Positions 42,755-52,070 are shown, numbered from the stretch's first letter. The stretch is 64,000 nt of DNA from Rhodanobacter denitrificans (GCF_000230695.2 NC_020541.1:2046001-2110000); one strand, 5' to 3'. Notes: generated from the sequence alone by a model not told the origin. A program made the numbers and translations.

Positions 42755-43734
42755 CAACCGATTTGGCGCGGGTGCCCGGAGGCGATGTCGGCTCCGATGG
42801 TGCTTCTGCCGTCGAGGTGGCCGATCTGCTGGCATCGGCGCCGACGGCGGCCGACGCGCTGTCGATTGGCCCGTCGTCCCGCCGTGACGTGCGTCCTCTG
42901 CTTTCACGCGGGACTCCGGCGATGCCACGACGGCAATCGGTGGCACCGCGTCCGCTACGCCGGGTTCGGTTCGTCTTTTACACGGTCGAGGCGGATGAAG
43001 GCGATGTGGCGCACTACCACGAGGCTTTGGTCAATGCCGAGGGATTGTTCGATCGAGCATTGCGCGCGCACCGGCTCGGCCTTCGGGCCGTTCACGCGGG
43101 TCTAGGGGCGCGCGAGCAGGCGGCGCTGTTCTGCCGGCCTCGGCGCGGCAGCTTCGATGGGCTTACACCCGAGTACTTGCGGTGGTACGACATCGACGGG
43201 CGCCCGCGCGGGCTGCCACTTACGCGCGAATCGCTCGCCCCTATCCTGGTCAGATGCCTCGCCTTGGAGGAGAACCAAGCGGCCGCATGGGCCGTCGGTC
43301 GGTCCCGTGCTCTTTCAACCGAGGACCAAGCCTGGCTCCTCGCGCGGGCGCAGATGCGTCTTTCGCACCGGCCGCTGGATGCCGATGACCTGGCGCAGCT
43401 CGCAGCCGCTCTAGAGGCTGCCTCGATGGCGCCACTGCCTGGTGCTGTGGCGGCCGCGAATGCGGACATCGCGCTTCGTGCCGCGGCCGTACTCGGCGCC
43501 ATGTCGGACGTCTTCACCCCCTCCCCCTTCCTGCACGGCGCCCTGTCCAACGCCTTCACCACCTTTCACGCCGCCCACCTTGCGCGAGTGGCGCGCCAGC
43601 ACAGCATGTCGAACCATGACCGTCCGGATTCCGCCTTCGTTGATGTGGCACGTTGGCTTGGTACTCGATATGACTGGATGCGCGCGCTGGCACGCGCCTG
43701 GCCTGACGACGGGACCGAATCTTGCGGATCCTGA
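42751..43734 (+). CDS. Hypothetical protein (327 aa)
   Basis: Overlaps the previous stop (ATGA). About 70 poorly ordered residues, then RRVRFVFYTVEADEGDVAHY and helical, Ala-rich repeats to residue about 300. No domain recognised. Possibly a phage-type DNA-processing protein, but this is only from context. Confidence 0.55.
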   Translation: MTTDLARVPGGDVGSDGASAVEVADLLASAPTAADALSIGPSSRRDVRPLLSRGTPAMPRRQSVAPRPLRRVRFVFYTVEADEGDVAHYHEALVNAEGLFDRALRAHRLGLRAVHAGLGAREQAALFCRPRRGSFDGLTPEYLRWYDIDGRPRGLPLTRESLAPILVRCLALEENQAAAWAVGRSRALSTEDQAWLLARAQMRLSHRPLDADDLAQLAAALEAASMAPLPGAVAAANADIALRAAAVLGAMSDVFTPSPFLHGALSNAFTTFHAAHLARVARQHSMSNHDRPDSAFVDVARWLGTRYDWMRALARAWPDDGTESCGS

Positions 43735-43769
43735 TGCCGCGTGGAAGCTCCACTCCCAGGAGGACGACC

Positions 43770-44411
43770 ATGAGCGATGTGACGCGCATACAGCTGGGTG
43801 GGTCGGCGGAATATCGCGTCGAGACGCGCGATGGCTGTACGCTGATTTTTGGCAGCATCCCCGCCAGAAGGGTGGCCGAGATGGCTGCGGGTACGCCTGC
43901 TGACACGGTGCTTGCGGTCGACTTGGCGTCCCTGACGGGAGCGTCCCTCGCGTTCGGCGCGCCGAAGGATGTCGATGCGCTCGTGGCGCGTTTGCGGAGG
44001 GAACGCCTGGCCTCGCCGTACGACGTTTTGCCTGGCTGGAGCCGCGGCGCCAACGACTGGTTCCTCGCCGGCGAACACGGAGCGTCATCCGCCACGATCC
44101 TGCAGCGCGTCACCGGCGTGGACCACCCCTACACGCACCAGCACGGCGACACGCCGTGCGAGTTTCCGCTAGACCCGGCCGACTTCCGGCGCTGCCGTCT
44201 GCTACTGGAGGCCGCTCCGGACGTCGCCGCCAGGTTCCCGGCCGTGATGGCGAGTGTGTCTCCCACGTGGGCGGCGCTGGTCGCGCATTGGGATGAGCTG
44301 TGCGGCCTCATGGATGAGGAGTGCGCAGACTGGGCCACCGGCGGCACGACGCCCTGCCCGCGCACGTACGAACGCCTCCACGCGCTGCTCTTTCCGGATT
44401 TCTCTCGGTGA
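43770..44411 (+). CDS. Hypothetical protein (213 aa)
   Basis: Clear AGGAGG site 7 nt before the ATG at 43770, one of the few independent starts in this run. MSDVTRIQLGGSAEYRVETR, middle AGTPADTVLAVDLASLTGAS, WSRGANDWFLAGEHGASSAT. C-terminal Trp/Glu-rich segment. No domain recognised. Confidence 0.6.
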   Translation: MSDVTRIQLGGSAEYRVETRDGCTLIFGSIPARRVAEMAAGTPADTVLAVDLASLTGASLAFGAPKDVDALVARLRRERLASPYDVLPGWSRGANDWFLAGEHGASSATILQRVTGVDHPYTHQHGDTPCEFPLDPADFRRCRLLLEAAPDVAARFPAVMASVSPTWAALVAHWDELCGLMDEECADWATGGTTPCPRTYERLHALLFPDFSR

Positions 44412-44890
44412 CCGCCGTCATTTCGCCATGCGGGCGCTACCGGTATCGCCTCGAGCGGGATGTCGGGATGATCGGCATCGTGATCGCGTTCTTCGGTATC
44501 AATCCGTCCACTGCGGATGCGCAGGCAGAAGACGCGACCACGCGCAGATGGGCAGGCTTCGCCCGCATCCTGGGCGCAAGGCGCTACCTCGCAGGGAATC
44601 CATTCGCCTTCCGCGCCACCGATGTCGCCGAGCTGGCCAACGTCGCCGATCCGGTCGGTCCGGAAAACGATGCCCACCTCGCTTCCATCATTGCCGACGC
44701 CGACCTTCTCATCCCCTGCTGGGGACGTCGCACCAAGATCCCGCCGCGGCTGCGGCCGGCGCTCGATGATCTGGCCTTTCGACTTCGGGCGTCCGGGAAG
44801 CCGGTCAAGGTGTTCGGTCTGACCCAGTCCGGTGATCCTGTGCATCCTTTGATGCTGGGCTACGCAACTGCCCTGATCGACTGGCGCTGA
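44408..44890 (+). CDS. DUF1643 protein
   Basis: 160 residues from a GTG overlapping the previous stop (GTGA). FFGINPSTADAQAEDATTRR, NPFAFRATDVAELANVADPV and ADLLIPCWG match the DUF1643 family (NPStAd, DdpTvrr motifs). These small proteins occur on phages and plasmids; biochemical role unknown. Confidence 0.75.
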   Translation: MTAVISPCGRYRYRLERDVGMIGIVIAFFGINPSTADAQAEDATTRRWAGFARILGARRYLAGNPFAFRATDVAELANVADPVGPENDAHLASIIADADLLIPCWGRRTKIPPRLRPALDDLAFRLRASGKPVKVFGLTQSGDPVHPLMLGYATALIDWR

Positions 44891-44991
44891 CCGTCGGCGC
44901 GGGACGTTGCCGGCCGCTGCGCATGCGCCTCGGTGGCCTTGCGCGATCGGCGCTCCATGGAATCGTTGAGTTCCCCACTCGGGAACTCGCC

Positions 44992-45363
44992 ATGTCGACC
45001 GCTACGCTCCTCTCCTTGACCTGGTTCGCCTCCTACCTCGTCGCCGCGACAGGCATCGCCTTCATGCCGCGGGCGTGCGGTTGGTTGGTCGAAGCTCTGG
45101 CCTTCGTGCTCGCCGGTGTTTCGCTCGCGTGGTGGCCCGTGTTGCCAGGGTATGAGTCGACGGGCGTGTGGATTCGCTCGCTGGCCTGGCCGTGCTTCGG
45201 CCTCGCCACGGCGTGCGGGCTGGTCGCCGCCTACGGATTCGGTACCGGCGTCGGCGTCGTCTTGCGCTTGCCGCTCGGGCCAAGGCGGCATGGCGAGCGG
45301 GCCGCGCACATCGGTTTGAAGGCGCTTCGCGCCGCCACCCCGCGGGCGCGCCACGGCGAATAA
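44992..45363 (+). CDS. Small membrane protein (123 aa)
   Basis: Three hydrophobic segments, about 8-26, 33-50 and 62-84. ATG at 44992 has GGGAAC upstream. Basic tail with [20 protein letters not shown]. Function unknown. Confidence 0.55.
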   Translation: MSTATLLSLTWFASYLVAATGIAFMPRACGWLVEALAFVLAGVSLAWWPVLPGYESTGVWIRSLAWPCFGLATACGLVAAYGFGTGVGVVLRLPLGPRRHGERAAHIGLKALRAATPRARHGE

Positions 45364-45409
45364 TGGATTCGTCGTCGCTTCGATGACGTCACTGCGCAAG
45401 GAGAGTGCC

Positions 45410-45574
45410 ATGCTGATTCTGACCCGCCACGCCAACGAGTCCGTCGTCATCGGACAGGACATCAAGGTGACCGTGCTGAGCGTGCGCGGCAACCAGGTCC
45501 GCATCGGTATCGAGGCCCCGAAGGACATCCCCGTCCATCGCGAGGAGATCCACGAGCGCATCGCCGCCCAATAG
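45410..45574 (+). CDS. csrA: CsrA/RsmA RNA-binding regulator
   Basis: 54 residues. [52 protein letters not shown] match CsrA nearly throughout. CsrA dimers bind GGA motifs in mRNA leaders to block translation or change stability. AAGGAG precedes the ATG. Plasmid-borne copy may rewire host RNA control; hairpin leaders in the first 14 kb are possible targets, which is inference. Confidence 0.9.
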   Translation: MLILTRHANESVVIGQDIKVTVLSVRGNQVRIGIEAPKDIPVHREEIHERIAAQ

Positions 45575-45656
45575 GCTGCATCTGCCGGCTGATGATTTTT
45601 TCGCCGCTCCGTGCCAGGCCGCACAGAGCCGCCGCCTCCGGACCGTCTTCTACCAG

Positions 45657-45679
45657 TTATCCACAATTTCTGTGGATGA
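45657..45679. promoter_or_regulatory. DnaA-box dyad
   Basis: A perfect TTATCCACA (45657-45665) facing TGTGGATGA (45671-45679, one mismatch from the inverse box) around ATTTC. Between csrA and a convergent gene. It could be a pair of DnaA boxes or a 7-bp hairpin at the 3' ends of both genes. Confidence 0.4.
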
Positions 45680-45691
45680 TTGGCCTGCCGC

Positions 45692-46897
45692 TTACCAGCC
45701 AGCCATGACGCAGGCGAGCACGCCGTGGTCATATGGACGTGCGAGGACCCAGTTTGAGGTGCCGAGCAGCTGAGCCAGCACGCGGAAGCGGCCGGCGATG
45801 GTGGAATCGACCAGCGAGACGTCCGCGCAGTGCATGGCCAGGCACGCAATGCCTGCCACGAGCCGACCCGCCGGCGTCGCCAGTTGTGCTGCCTCTGCGC
45901 TCGCACCGTTCGCGGCCGCGCTCGCGATGGCGTCCAGCACGACCTCGGGGGCGATCTCTCGACCCTCAACGACGGAACAAGCCGCACCGACATTCTCGAC
46001 CAGGGACTGGAGCATCGCGGCCCAGCTAGGCAAGTTGGCGTAGCGGTCCAGCGCCAGTACGCCGTCGACGGCACTACGTTCGGCGATCACGGCCAGAATC
46101 TGGCGGATGGACGCCAGTGAGGTCGCGTAGCGCTGGTACTCGTCCCGGGATACGGGTGCTTCCACAGCTGCGATCCGATCCAGTAGTCGGTCGATGCGCG
46201 CTTGAAGCTGATGGTGTTGTGGAAGGCGATCGCCGATGGCGGTGAGCATCGCGCCGAGCACTGCGTTGGGGAGCGCGCGTCGACCGTCCTGGGTCAGCAG
46301 TTCGACGCCGGCGACGGCGAGCGACGGTGCCTCAGTCGCCAGGCCAGCCAGGAGCTCATCGTGGCCAATCCCTGCGCACTGGGTCACGAACGCCGCGGCA
46401 TCCGCACGGAACGTCACGGGGTCGATCCACGCCGCCTCCAGTCGCGCGGCGTTGCTCGAGCGGTGCAGGACCAGCACACCAATATGGTTCCGCGTGCGCG
46501 CGACCGCGAAGGCGGGCGAGGTCCCGCGAAAGGCATTCCAGATCCCTGGCGTCGGATCCATCACCGTCACCGCTTCGCCATGGGGCGGCTGCAGGCGCTT
46601 GTGCGTGATGAATGCTTCCAGGGCGAGTGCCAGGCCCGGCTCGATGCCCTCCGTCACTGCCGCAATCATCGCCGACAGGTCGACGCGCTCGACGAAGGAA
46701 CCCACCAGCTCGGCCGCGTGCGGTGCGGTCTCATTCAGGCGATCGACCGGCGATACTGCCGTCTCGATCGGCTCGCCGTCTTCCCCGAACACGTAGAGGA
46801 GCGGGGCACCGAACGCCCGCTCGTGCTGACAGGGCAGCACCGCCCAGGTGCGCGTCGCGAGTCGGGGAATGACATTGGCTTCCATGGTGGATTGCAT
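45692..46897 (-). CDS. Hypothetical protein (401 aa)
   Basis: Start MQSTMEANVIPRLATRTWAV with AGGA 7 nt upstream. Contains PLLYVFGEDGEPIETAVSPV near the N-terminus, SRDEYQRYATSLASIRQILA, and a largely helical C-terminal half. No domain recognised. First gene of the minus-strand set that runs to the replication region. Confidence 0.6.
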   Translation of the reverse strand: MQSTMEANVIPRLATRTWAVLPCQHERAFGAPLLYVFGEDGEPIETAVSPVDRLNETAPHAAELVGSFVERVDLSAMIAAVTEGIEPGLALALEAFITHKRLQPPHGEAVTVMDPTPGIWNAFRGTSPAFAVARTRNHIGVLVLHRSSNAARLEAAWIDPVTFRADAAAFVTQCAGIGHDELLAGLATEAPSLAVAGVELLTQDGRRALPNAVLGAMLTAIGDRLPQHHQLQARIDRLLDRIAAVEAPVSRDEYQRYATSLASIRQILAVIAERSAVDGVLALDRYANLPSWAAMLQSLVENVGAACSVVEGREIAPEVVLDAIASAAANGASAEAAQLATPAGRLVAGIACLAMHCADVSLVDSTIAGRFRVLAQLLGTSNWVLARPYDHGVLACVMAGW

Positions 46898-46934
46898 TCT
46901 GGCGTCCTAGCCTCGGCTTTGAAAGTGATTGGAG

Positions 46935-47522
46935 TTACGCCCACCAGTAGGGTGAGTCGGGCTGCGTCACGCGTTCCTTGATGTCCGTCGGCGTGATCAG
47001 GAAGCTGCAGCCGTAGCCGCGCGGCGCCTGACTGGCCATCGCGTGCAACCACGGCATGCGTGGCACGTGATGTTGATGCGTACACGCGGCGGCCGCTTTC
47101 TCGAGCGCTCGCGTTTCCGTGGCCACCGAGCTATGGAGCTTGCAGTGAGCCTCCACCTTCAAGCGCAGTCCATGGGCATCCAGGCCGCCGTTCGGCAGAT
47201 CAGCCACTGGCTTGCGCATCCACGCCACGCTCACCCAGAGTTGCCGGATCCTTGTCCAGGTCTCGGCCGAGACCCGCGGCCAAACGAAATCCTGCCGCCC
47301 CCGAAACGCCGAAAAGCGCCGCAGGCGCTCCTCGATGTCCGGACCCTCGAAATTGATCAGGCACCGGACCGCTTCGTTGGCGTTGTTCGGCTGACGCACG
47401 AGGCCGATGGAGGTGACTCCGCCGTCCCGCAGCAGTGCCAGAGCAACCTCGAAGAGGTTGTCCCGCAGCGACGAGGTGAATGTCACTTCGTCCCAGGTGG
47501 ATGGGGCTGTTTCAGGAGCCAT
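46935..47522 (-). CDS. Hypothetical protein (195 aa)
   Basis: ATG at 47522 lies inside the end of the S1/P1-type gene (overlap 11 nt). SLRDNLFEVALALLRDGGVT, CLINFEGPDIEERLRRFSAF, TPTDIKERVTQPDSPYWWA. No domain recognised. Confidence 0.55.
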   Translation of the reverse strand: MAPETAPSTWDEVTFTSSLRDNLFEVALALLRDGGVTSIGLVRQPNNANEAVRCLINFEGPDIEERLRRFSAFRGRQDFVWPRVSAETWTRIRQLWVSVAWMRKPVADLPNGGLDAHGLRLKVEAHCKLHSSVATETRALEKAAAACTHQHHVPRMPWLHAMASQAPRGYGCSFLITPTDIKERVTQPDSPYWWA

Positions 47523-48510
47523 CGCTCGTGCCGCTGTTGTGGTCGAACACTTTGTCGATCCGATCGCGAAGGCGCCGCTCATTGGGCGTGGTGGCCGGGG
47601 CTCCTCGATCGAGGGTGCTGTCGTGGGGCGTGCCATACGATTCGTTGATCACCTGGGCCAGCTGCAGGCCCGCCTCGATCATGGCCAGTTCCACGGTGGG
47701 GCGCCAGTTGTCGACGTAGCCGTCGGAGATGACGCGCCGGTCCGGGTAAATCCCCGGTCGGTTCGCCACCCGGCAGGCCGATTGCGTCCAGACAATCGGG
47801 TCGGTGGTTGGCTCGAAGGGAAGCTGAAACGACTCGCTGATGAGCTGCTTCGTGTAGGCCTGGTAGTGCGGCCGTGCGGCGGCCTCGGCGGCCGAAGCGT
47901 CGCGACGACCAAAGAATGCTGCCAGTCGAGCGCCTGCCGATGCTTCCTCGCTTTTGCCGTCCGGCGTCGCTGTGGCATAACGACGGATCAGCTCGGTGTC
48001 CCAGACGTGGTGGAGGTTCGTGCCGCGGCCGTCGAACTGGACCTGGTAGCCGTTCCCACCGCGGTCGGGCGCCCAATCATGGAGCGGCATCTCGGCATCG
48101 CCGGCGAGGTGGATCAGGTACTTCAGCGCGACTTCCCGTTCGGCCAGCGGCCGGCTGTGGTCGCGGAAGACGGCTAGCTCGCGATCGAACGCGGCCACCA
48201 GGCAGTTCCCATCCGCGCACTCCACGGGAGGCTGGTAACGGCAATCGCCCTTCGGATAGTTCATGAAGTGCCAGTGCGAGGTACCGCGCGTGCGCACCGT
48301 GTCGGCCCAGTCCGCGACCGATTCCATGCTGGCGCCTGGCTCGATCTCGCTCAGCATGCGCGCGACTTCTTGCCGGGCCTGTGGGTTCAGGTGGGCGTCC
48401 GCGATCGCAGCGACGATGCGGTGGCCTTCGCGGCCCCAGGCGGCCGCGGGCGTCGGCGTCAGCGGGAGCAGGACAGCCAGCACGGAGGCGATCAGCACGT
48501 GGGTCTTCAT
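47512..48510 (-). CDS. Secreted S1/P1-type nuclease
   Basis: 332 residues with a signal peptide of about 24 (cleavage near AAA-WG). Mature N-terminal W and H of AAAWGREGHRIVAAIAD plus DWAD, HLAGDAEMPLHDWAPD and HHVWDTELI give the zinc ligands of the S1/P1 nuclease fold. Cleaves single-stranded nucleic acids and 3'-nucleotides in the periplasm or outside. Unusual as a plasmid gene; may supply nutrients or act against incoming DNA. Frame and motifs intact. Confidence 0.85.
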   Translation of the reverse strand: MKTHVLIASVLAVLLPLTPTPAAAWGREGHRIVAAIADAHLNPQARQEVARMLSEIEPGASMESVADWADTVRTRGTSHWHFMNYPKGDCRYQPPVECADGNCLVAAFDRELAVFRDHSRPLAEREVALKYLIHLAGDAEMPLHDWAPDRGGNGYQVQFDGRGTNLHHVWDTELIRRYATATPDGKSEEASAGARLAAFFGRRDASAAEAAARPHYQAYTKQLISESFQLPFEPTTDPIVWTQSACRVANRPGIYPDRRVISDGYVDNWRPTVELAMIEAGLQLAQVINESYGTPHDSTLDRGAPATTPNERRLRDRIDKVFDHNSGTSDGS

Positions 48511-48573
48511 TGTATCGGTTTCCTCATTCGTTGCCTGAAGCGTAGAACGTCGCTCGCCGTTGGCAACCGTTCG

Positions 48574-48978
48574 TTACCGCCCTGGTGGCGGAGCGGCGTC
48601 GGCGCGCAGCAGCGCCCCACCCTTCTCCAGGCGACGCATAACCGCGCCGAGATCTGCGTGTTCGCACGCCCCGCAGGTCAACGTGGCCAGCACGGCGACA
48701 GCTTTTGCCTGAGCGAGCGAGAGGCGTAGGCGAGCACCAGGAAGTTCGACCGTCGTCACGTGGTCGACATCCAGCCCTTCGAGCTGTCCGCAACCTTCGT
48801 CCACATCCTGGACCCAGGCACCCAACAGGCGGCGCAGCTCGGCCATGACGTCGTCGCGGCCCGTCAGGACCAGGCGCACACCGCTTTCGGAAGAGCGCTC
48901 GACCCGCCACGCCCTGCCCTCGTGGTCTACCAGCAGCCCATCGGGCCAGCCATCGTGTCCGACCTTGACACACTCCAT
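48574..48978 (-). CDS. Hypothetical protein (134 aa)
   Basis: MECVKVGHDGWPDGLLVDHE, GRDDVMAELRRLLGAWVQDV, then LATLTCGACEHADLGAVMRR with a possible metal-binding Cys pair. GGCGGGG upstream of the ATG. No family recognised. Confidence 0.55.
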   Translation of the reverse strand: MECVKVGHDGWPDGLLVDHEGRAWRVERSSESGVRLVLTGRDDVMAELRRLLGAWVQDVDEGCGQLEGLDVDHVTTVELPGARLRLSLAQAKAVAVLATLTCGACEHADLGAVMRRLEKGGALLRADAAPPPGR

Positions 48979-49063
48979 CCCCGCCGTTTGGGCGAGTGCA
49001 GCGGGCGAGGCGTCGGCTGTGACGCCGGCGAACCAACGGATACTTGCCGCACGCTGCTGGTGC

Positions 49064-49600
49064 TCAGGAGTGTCCAGCGCTCTGGCTCCGGTGCGTAACG
49101 GGAGCTCGCAGCGCGTCGAGGAACGCCGCGGCTTCCTCCCGTGTTGGGTCGGGATGCTCGGCGAGCAGCCTTTCAGCCAAGTCGATCAAGGCCAACACCT
49201 CCCCGTGCTTCGCGGTGCGAAGGCGATAGCCTAACGCGCTGGTGTCGACGCCTGCGATGGTTGGCGAGTCTGTGCCAAGGAGCTGGATCTTGGCGGGAAG
49301 GAGCAAGGCCAAGTCCGGTCCGGTCAAGGTCTCTTCGCGAACGATGTTCGCCACCAGCACCAGCTCCGCTGGCGTCAGCTCCAGGCGGCGTGGCGACAGC
49401 TCCCGAATCAGGATGTCGTAGCGCGCTGCGAGATCATCCAGACGCGCCGATTCACTTCGTGCCCTGACCCGCCCGCTGGCCAGCAGCCGGGCGAGGTGTT
49501 CCCCGATGTAGAAACTGCGCCGCTTGGCGTCGGTTGGTCGAGGGTCCATGGTCATACCTTGGTCGGATACGGGTGGGAGTTTGGTCTGATCTTCGAACAT
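49064..49600 (-). CDS. Hypothetical protein (178 aa)
   Basis: Start uncertain: ATG at 49600 lacks a ribosome binding site, whereas MDPRPTDAKRRSFYIGEHLA at 49549 has AAGG 8 nt upstream. LAARYDILIRELSPRRLELT, then LLLPAKIQLLGTDSPTIAGV. Helical. No domain recognised. Lies just downstream of the replication-gene end. Confidence 0.5.
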   Translation of the reverse strand: MFEDQTKLPPVSDQGMTMDPRPTDAKRRSFYIGEHLARLLASGRVRARSESARLDDLAARYDILIRELSPRRLELTPAELVLVANIVREETLTGPDLALLLPAKIQLLGTDSPTIAGVDTSALGYRLRTAKHGEVLALIDLAERLLAEHPDPTREEAAAFLDALRAPVTHRSQSAGHS

Positions 49601-49876
49601 TGTCTAGGTGCGACGGCCATTGGTCGGTGGAGGACGTCGGATACGCTGATGCGGTGGTTTTCCCGAAAAAAGCCCGTCAAATCAGCCGTGTGCATGGGTC
49701 TATGTCCTGGGCGGATGGTTCCTCGTGGAACACGTGGAACACGATCGCTTCGCAGCTGTTAGCGTTAAAACCTTTATCAATCAACCAACTAGGAACCCTC
49801 TGCGGCGTAACGTAAACGGCTCGCGCGCGCGGGTAGTTGGTTTTTTAGATATAGGTTCCGAAGCAAGAGCCTAGGT
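49601..49876. other. AT-richer 276-bp region with repeats
   Basis: Holds a tandem GTGGAACAC (49725-49742) and a 9-bp inverted repeat AACCAACTA (49783-49791) / TAGTTGGTT (49834-49842) followed by TTTTTT. CACGTGGAACA within the tandem resembles a chromosomal-type parS half-site. The TAGTTGGTT arms resemble the repeated motif upstream of parAB. A plausible sigma-70 promoter on the minus strand is TTGATT-17-TAACAG, weak. Confidence 0.4.
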
Positions 49877-51067
49877 TTAGTGCACGGTTTGGCGGGCATC
49901 GCCCTCCTCCTGCTGCGCGCCACGTACAACGGCACCTTTCCAGTCGTTACTGAAGCCGCGTGGCGTGGTCCAGCGCTTTGCCAGGGCGATGGCCACGCCT
50001 GCCCTGACTCCGCCGGCAAGGTCACCCTTGCCGAGGCCCTTCTCGACCACCTGGTACGCGATTTCATCGACCAGCTGCCCGGCACGCTCGGCGCCGAGCG
50101 CTGCCGCGAGCCGCGGAATCGCTGCCATGGCTGCTTTGGCGATGGCTGGCGGAGCGACGCGCGTCTGTGGAGGCGTTGCGGCGCGCTGTGGCCGATTTTC
50201 CCGTTTCGGGAGCATGGCAAGAAGGTGTTCAGTCTCGGATTCCGTGAGACGCCATGCCGGATCGACTTGGAACGGCATGCCGGGCGTATGCCGCATGACC
50301 AGGTACAGCGCGTCCTTCCCGATTTTGGCCGTCATGCTGGCGTTGACGCTTGGATCGAATCGGAAAGGTGGGTCGAGGTGCCGGTCTTCCCTTGGCGCGG
50401 CCTGGGCCGTTTCGATGACCGTGGCGGTCGGTTCGGCGTCGGTGCTCCCCTGCCCCGCAGTTTTGTCGATGCCGTGGGCTTCTTTGCCGGACCTGGTGGT
50501 GAGCGTTTCGCTCTCGGTGCGAGGCGCATCATTTGCCGCAGGTGTCGTCGGTGGCGGTTGTTTGAGCTTCTTGGCCGCCGGTCGGACGCCGCGCCAGCGG
50601 TGATGTGATTCAGTTGGTTCACCGCAGCTCGAGGCCATCGTCTGCCCAGCTGGGTCTGCCCTGCTGATGCTGGCGGCTCGCACCGCTGCCAGAAGCATCA
50701 GCGCCGGCCCTGCTGCGGCGGTCCGGGTTGGGGCACCGCGTTCAGCCACAGGGATCCTTCGAAACACGCCGGCGTCAACGAGACTGCCATAGGCGAGCCC
50801 GACAGCGTTTCGGTGGAGGCCGAGCCGGTCGGCCATCCACTGAGCAGGAACTGCCTCATTGGTTCGCCGCTGCCTGAGAAGGCGCGCGAGCGTATCCAGG
50901 CCGACGCGCATGGCGCTGGCGCTGAGATTGGCGCCCACAAGGCGCTCAAGAACCGACGCGAGCTGGTCGGCAGCGGTGGGAACGTCCGGCGCTGATTGAT
51001 CTTCGGCGTCGTAGCGAGTCAGGTGAATCGGGTGCACGGGCTCGCGCCCGAATGTGGACGGCATCAT
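49877..51067 (-). CDS. Winged-helix candidate replication protein
   Basis: 396 residues, ATG at 51067 with GAGGAG upstream. Residues about 30-110 form a helix-turn-helix (VPAQWMADRLGLHRNAVGLA, then GSLVDAGVFRR). Middle is Pro/Thr/Glu-rich and disordered. C-terminal about 70 residues (VDEIAYQVVEKGLGKGDLAG) are helical and possibly dimerising. Position next to parAB and to a motif array suggests initiator or regulator, but no known Rep signature is visible. One copy of the array motif lies within it (50606-50620) where it encodes EPTES. Confidence 0.6.
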   Translation of the reverse strand: MMPSTFGREPVHPIHLTRYDAEDQSAPDVPTAADQLASVLERLVGANLSASAMRVGLDTLARLLRQRRTNEAVPAQWMADRLGLHRNAVGLAYGSLVDAGVFRRIPVAERGAPTRTAAAGPALMLLAAVRAASISRADPAGQTMASSCGEPTESHHRWRGVRPAAKKLKQPPPTTPAANDAPRTESETLTTRSGKEAHGIDKTAGQGSTDAEPTATVIETAQAAPREDRHLDPPFRFDPSVNASMTAKIGKDALYLVMRHTPGMPFQVDPAWRLTESETEHLLAMLPKRENRPQRAATPPQTRVAPPAIAKAAMAAIPRLAAALGAERAGQLVDEIAYQVVEKGLGKGDLAGGVRAGVAIALAKRWTTPRGFSNDWKGAVVRGAQQEEGDARQTVH

Positions 51068-52048
51068 GGTGCTCTCCTCAGGATTGCAGGCAAAGCGCAC
51101 CGGTTGACGGTCCGGGTGGTTCGGAGTACGTTTCCGCCTGTCGCGGGTCGGTACTCGTACTCCGAGTTCCCTGGGTGCCGCCTCCACGAAAGCCCTCCAG
51201 TTGCCGCTGGGGGGTTTTTCGTTTCTGGGTACGCGCGTTGTGGTGTCGCGGCGTCCTTAGGTCATGGCGAACTCCGGCTTGGAATGAACGGGATGCCGTG
51301 AACCAGTTGGTTCACGGCCAAGCTGTGGCGGTGGTGCCGGCGCAGAGATCCGGCGCGCGTGACGGGAGCACCGACCGCAGCCAGGGTGAACGGACGCCGG
51401 CAGCGTCCCGTCGGGGTCGCTTGATGTGCCCTGCGGTGGGCTCGATCGGACCCCGCTGACAGCTACCCATCGGCAGGGTGCGAAGTCGGCGCCTATGCGC
51501 GCGGTCGGCGCCCGGTGAGCCAGTTGGGTCACCCGGCCCGTGTCCCGCGCCGACGCGGCATTGCTCGTGGCTCCGTCGGCGCGCTGAGTCAGTTGGTTCG
51601 GTACCAGGCCAGCCGCGCAGGCACATCGCGTCCCGGCGTTTGGCGCGGCCCGGTGAGTCAGTTGGTTCAGCCGACCTCGTGCCGGGGCCGGTCCCTTGAT
51701 GACGACCCCGCCCACCACAGTCCGCCGCCGCCGGACATCAGGGTTTGCGGCGTTGGCGCGGACCGCGACGGGTTCAGGGGTGCTTCCATGGCAGGCACGA
51801 GCGATCGGGTGATTCAGTTGGTTCGCGCCATGGAACGCCGTCCCCGCGGGGCGCGACCGGGCAGGGCGCCTGGCACGCGATTCAGTTGGTTCGCCGCCGT
51901 CGGGCTGGAGTGAGCACGGGCTCGCCGCCATCGGTCTCTCGGCGCCAGTGGCGATTGCGCCTGACGGGGCTGGATAGACCGCCACCCCGGGGTCAGGCTG
52001 GCCGGTCTCCCGCAATCCGCTTAGACCCGATCTGTCCACCAAAAGAAA
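51068..52048. repeat. Non-coding locus with spaced CAGTTGGTTC array
   Basis: About 980 bp without a credible gene. CAGTTGGTTC at 51304, 51590, 51659, 51815 and 51883, plus variant CAGTTGGGTC at 51521, all in the same orientation. Spacings 69, 69, 156 and 68 bp. Flanks extend to TGANTCAGTTGGTTC; the copy at 51304 is a perfect palindrome GTGAACCAGTTGGTTCAC. Probable ParB/centromere or iteron sites between the candidate replication gene and parAB. No DnaA box found within it. Confidence 0.7.
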
Positions 52049-52070
52049 AGGCCCAGGAAGTCCTGGGCCT
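52049..52070 (-). terminator. Rho-independent terminator of parAB
   Basis: AGGCCCAGGA pairs with TCCTGGGCCT (2-nt centre, so about 9 usable pairs), followed on the minus strand by TTTTCTTTT. It is 47 bp past the parB stop. Confidence 0.8.
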
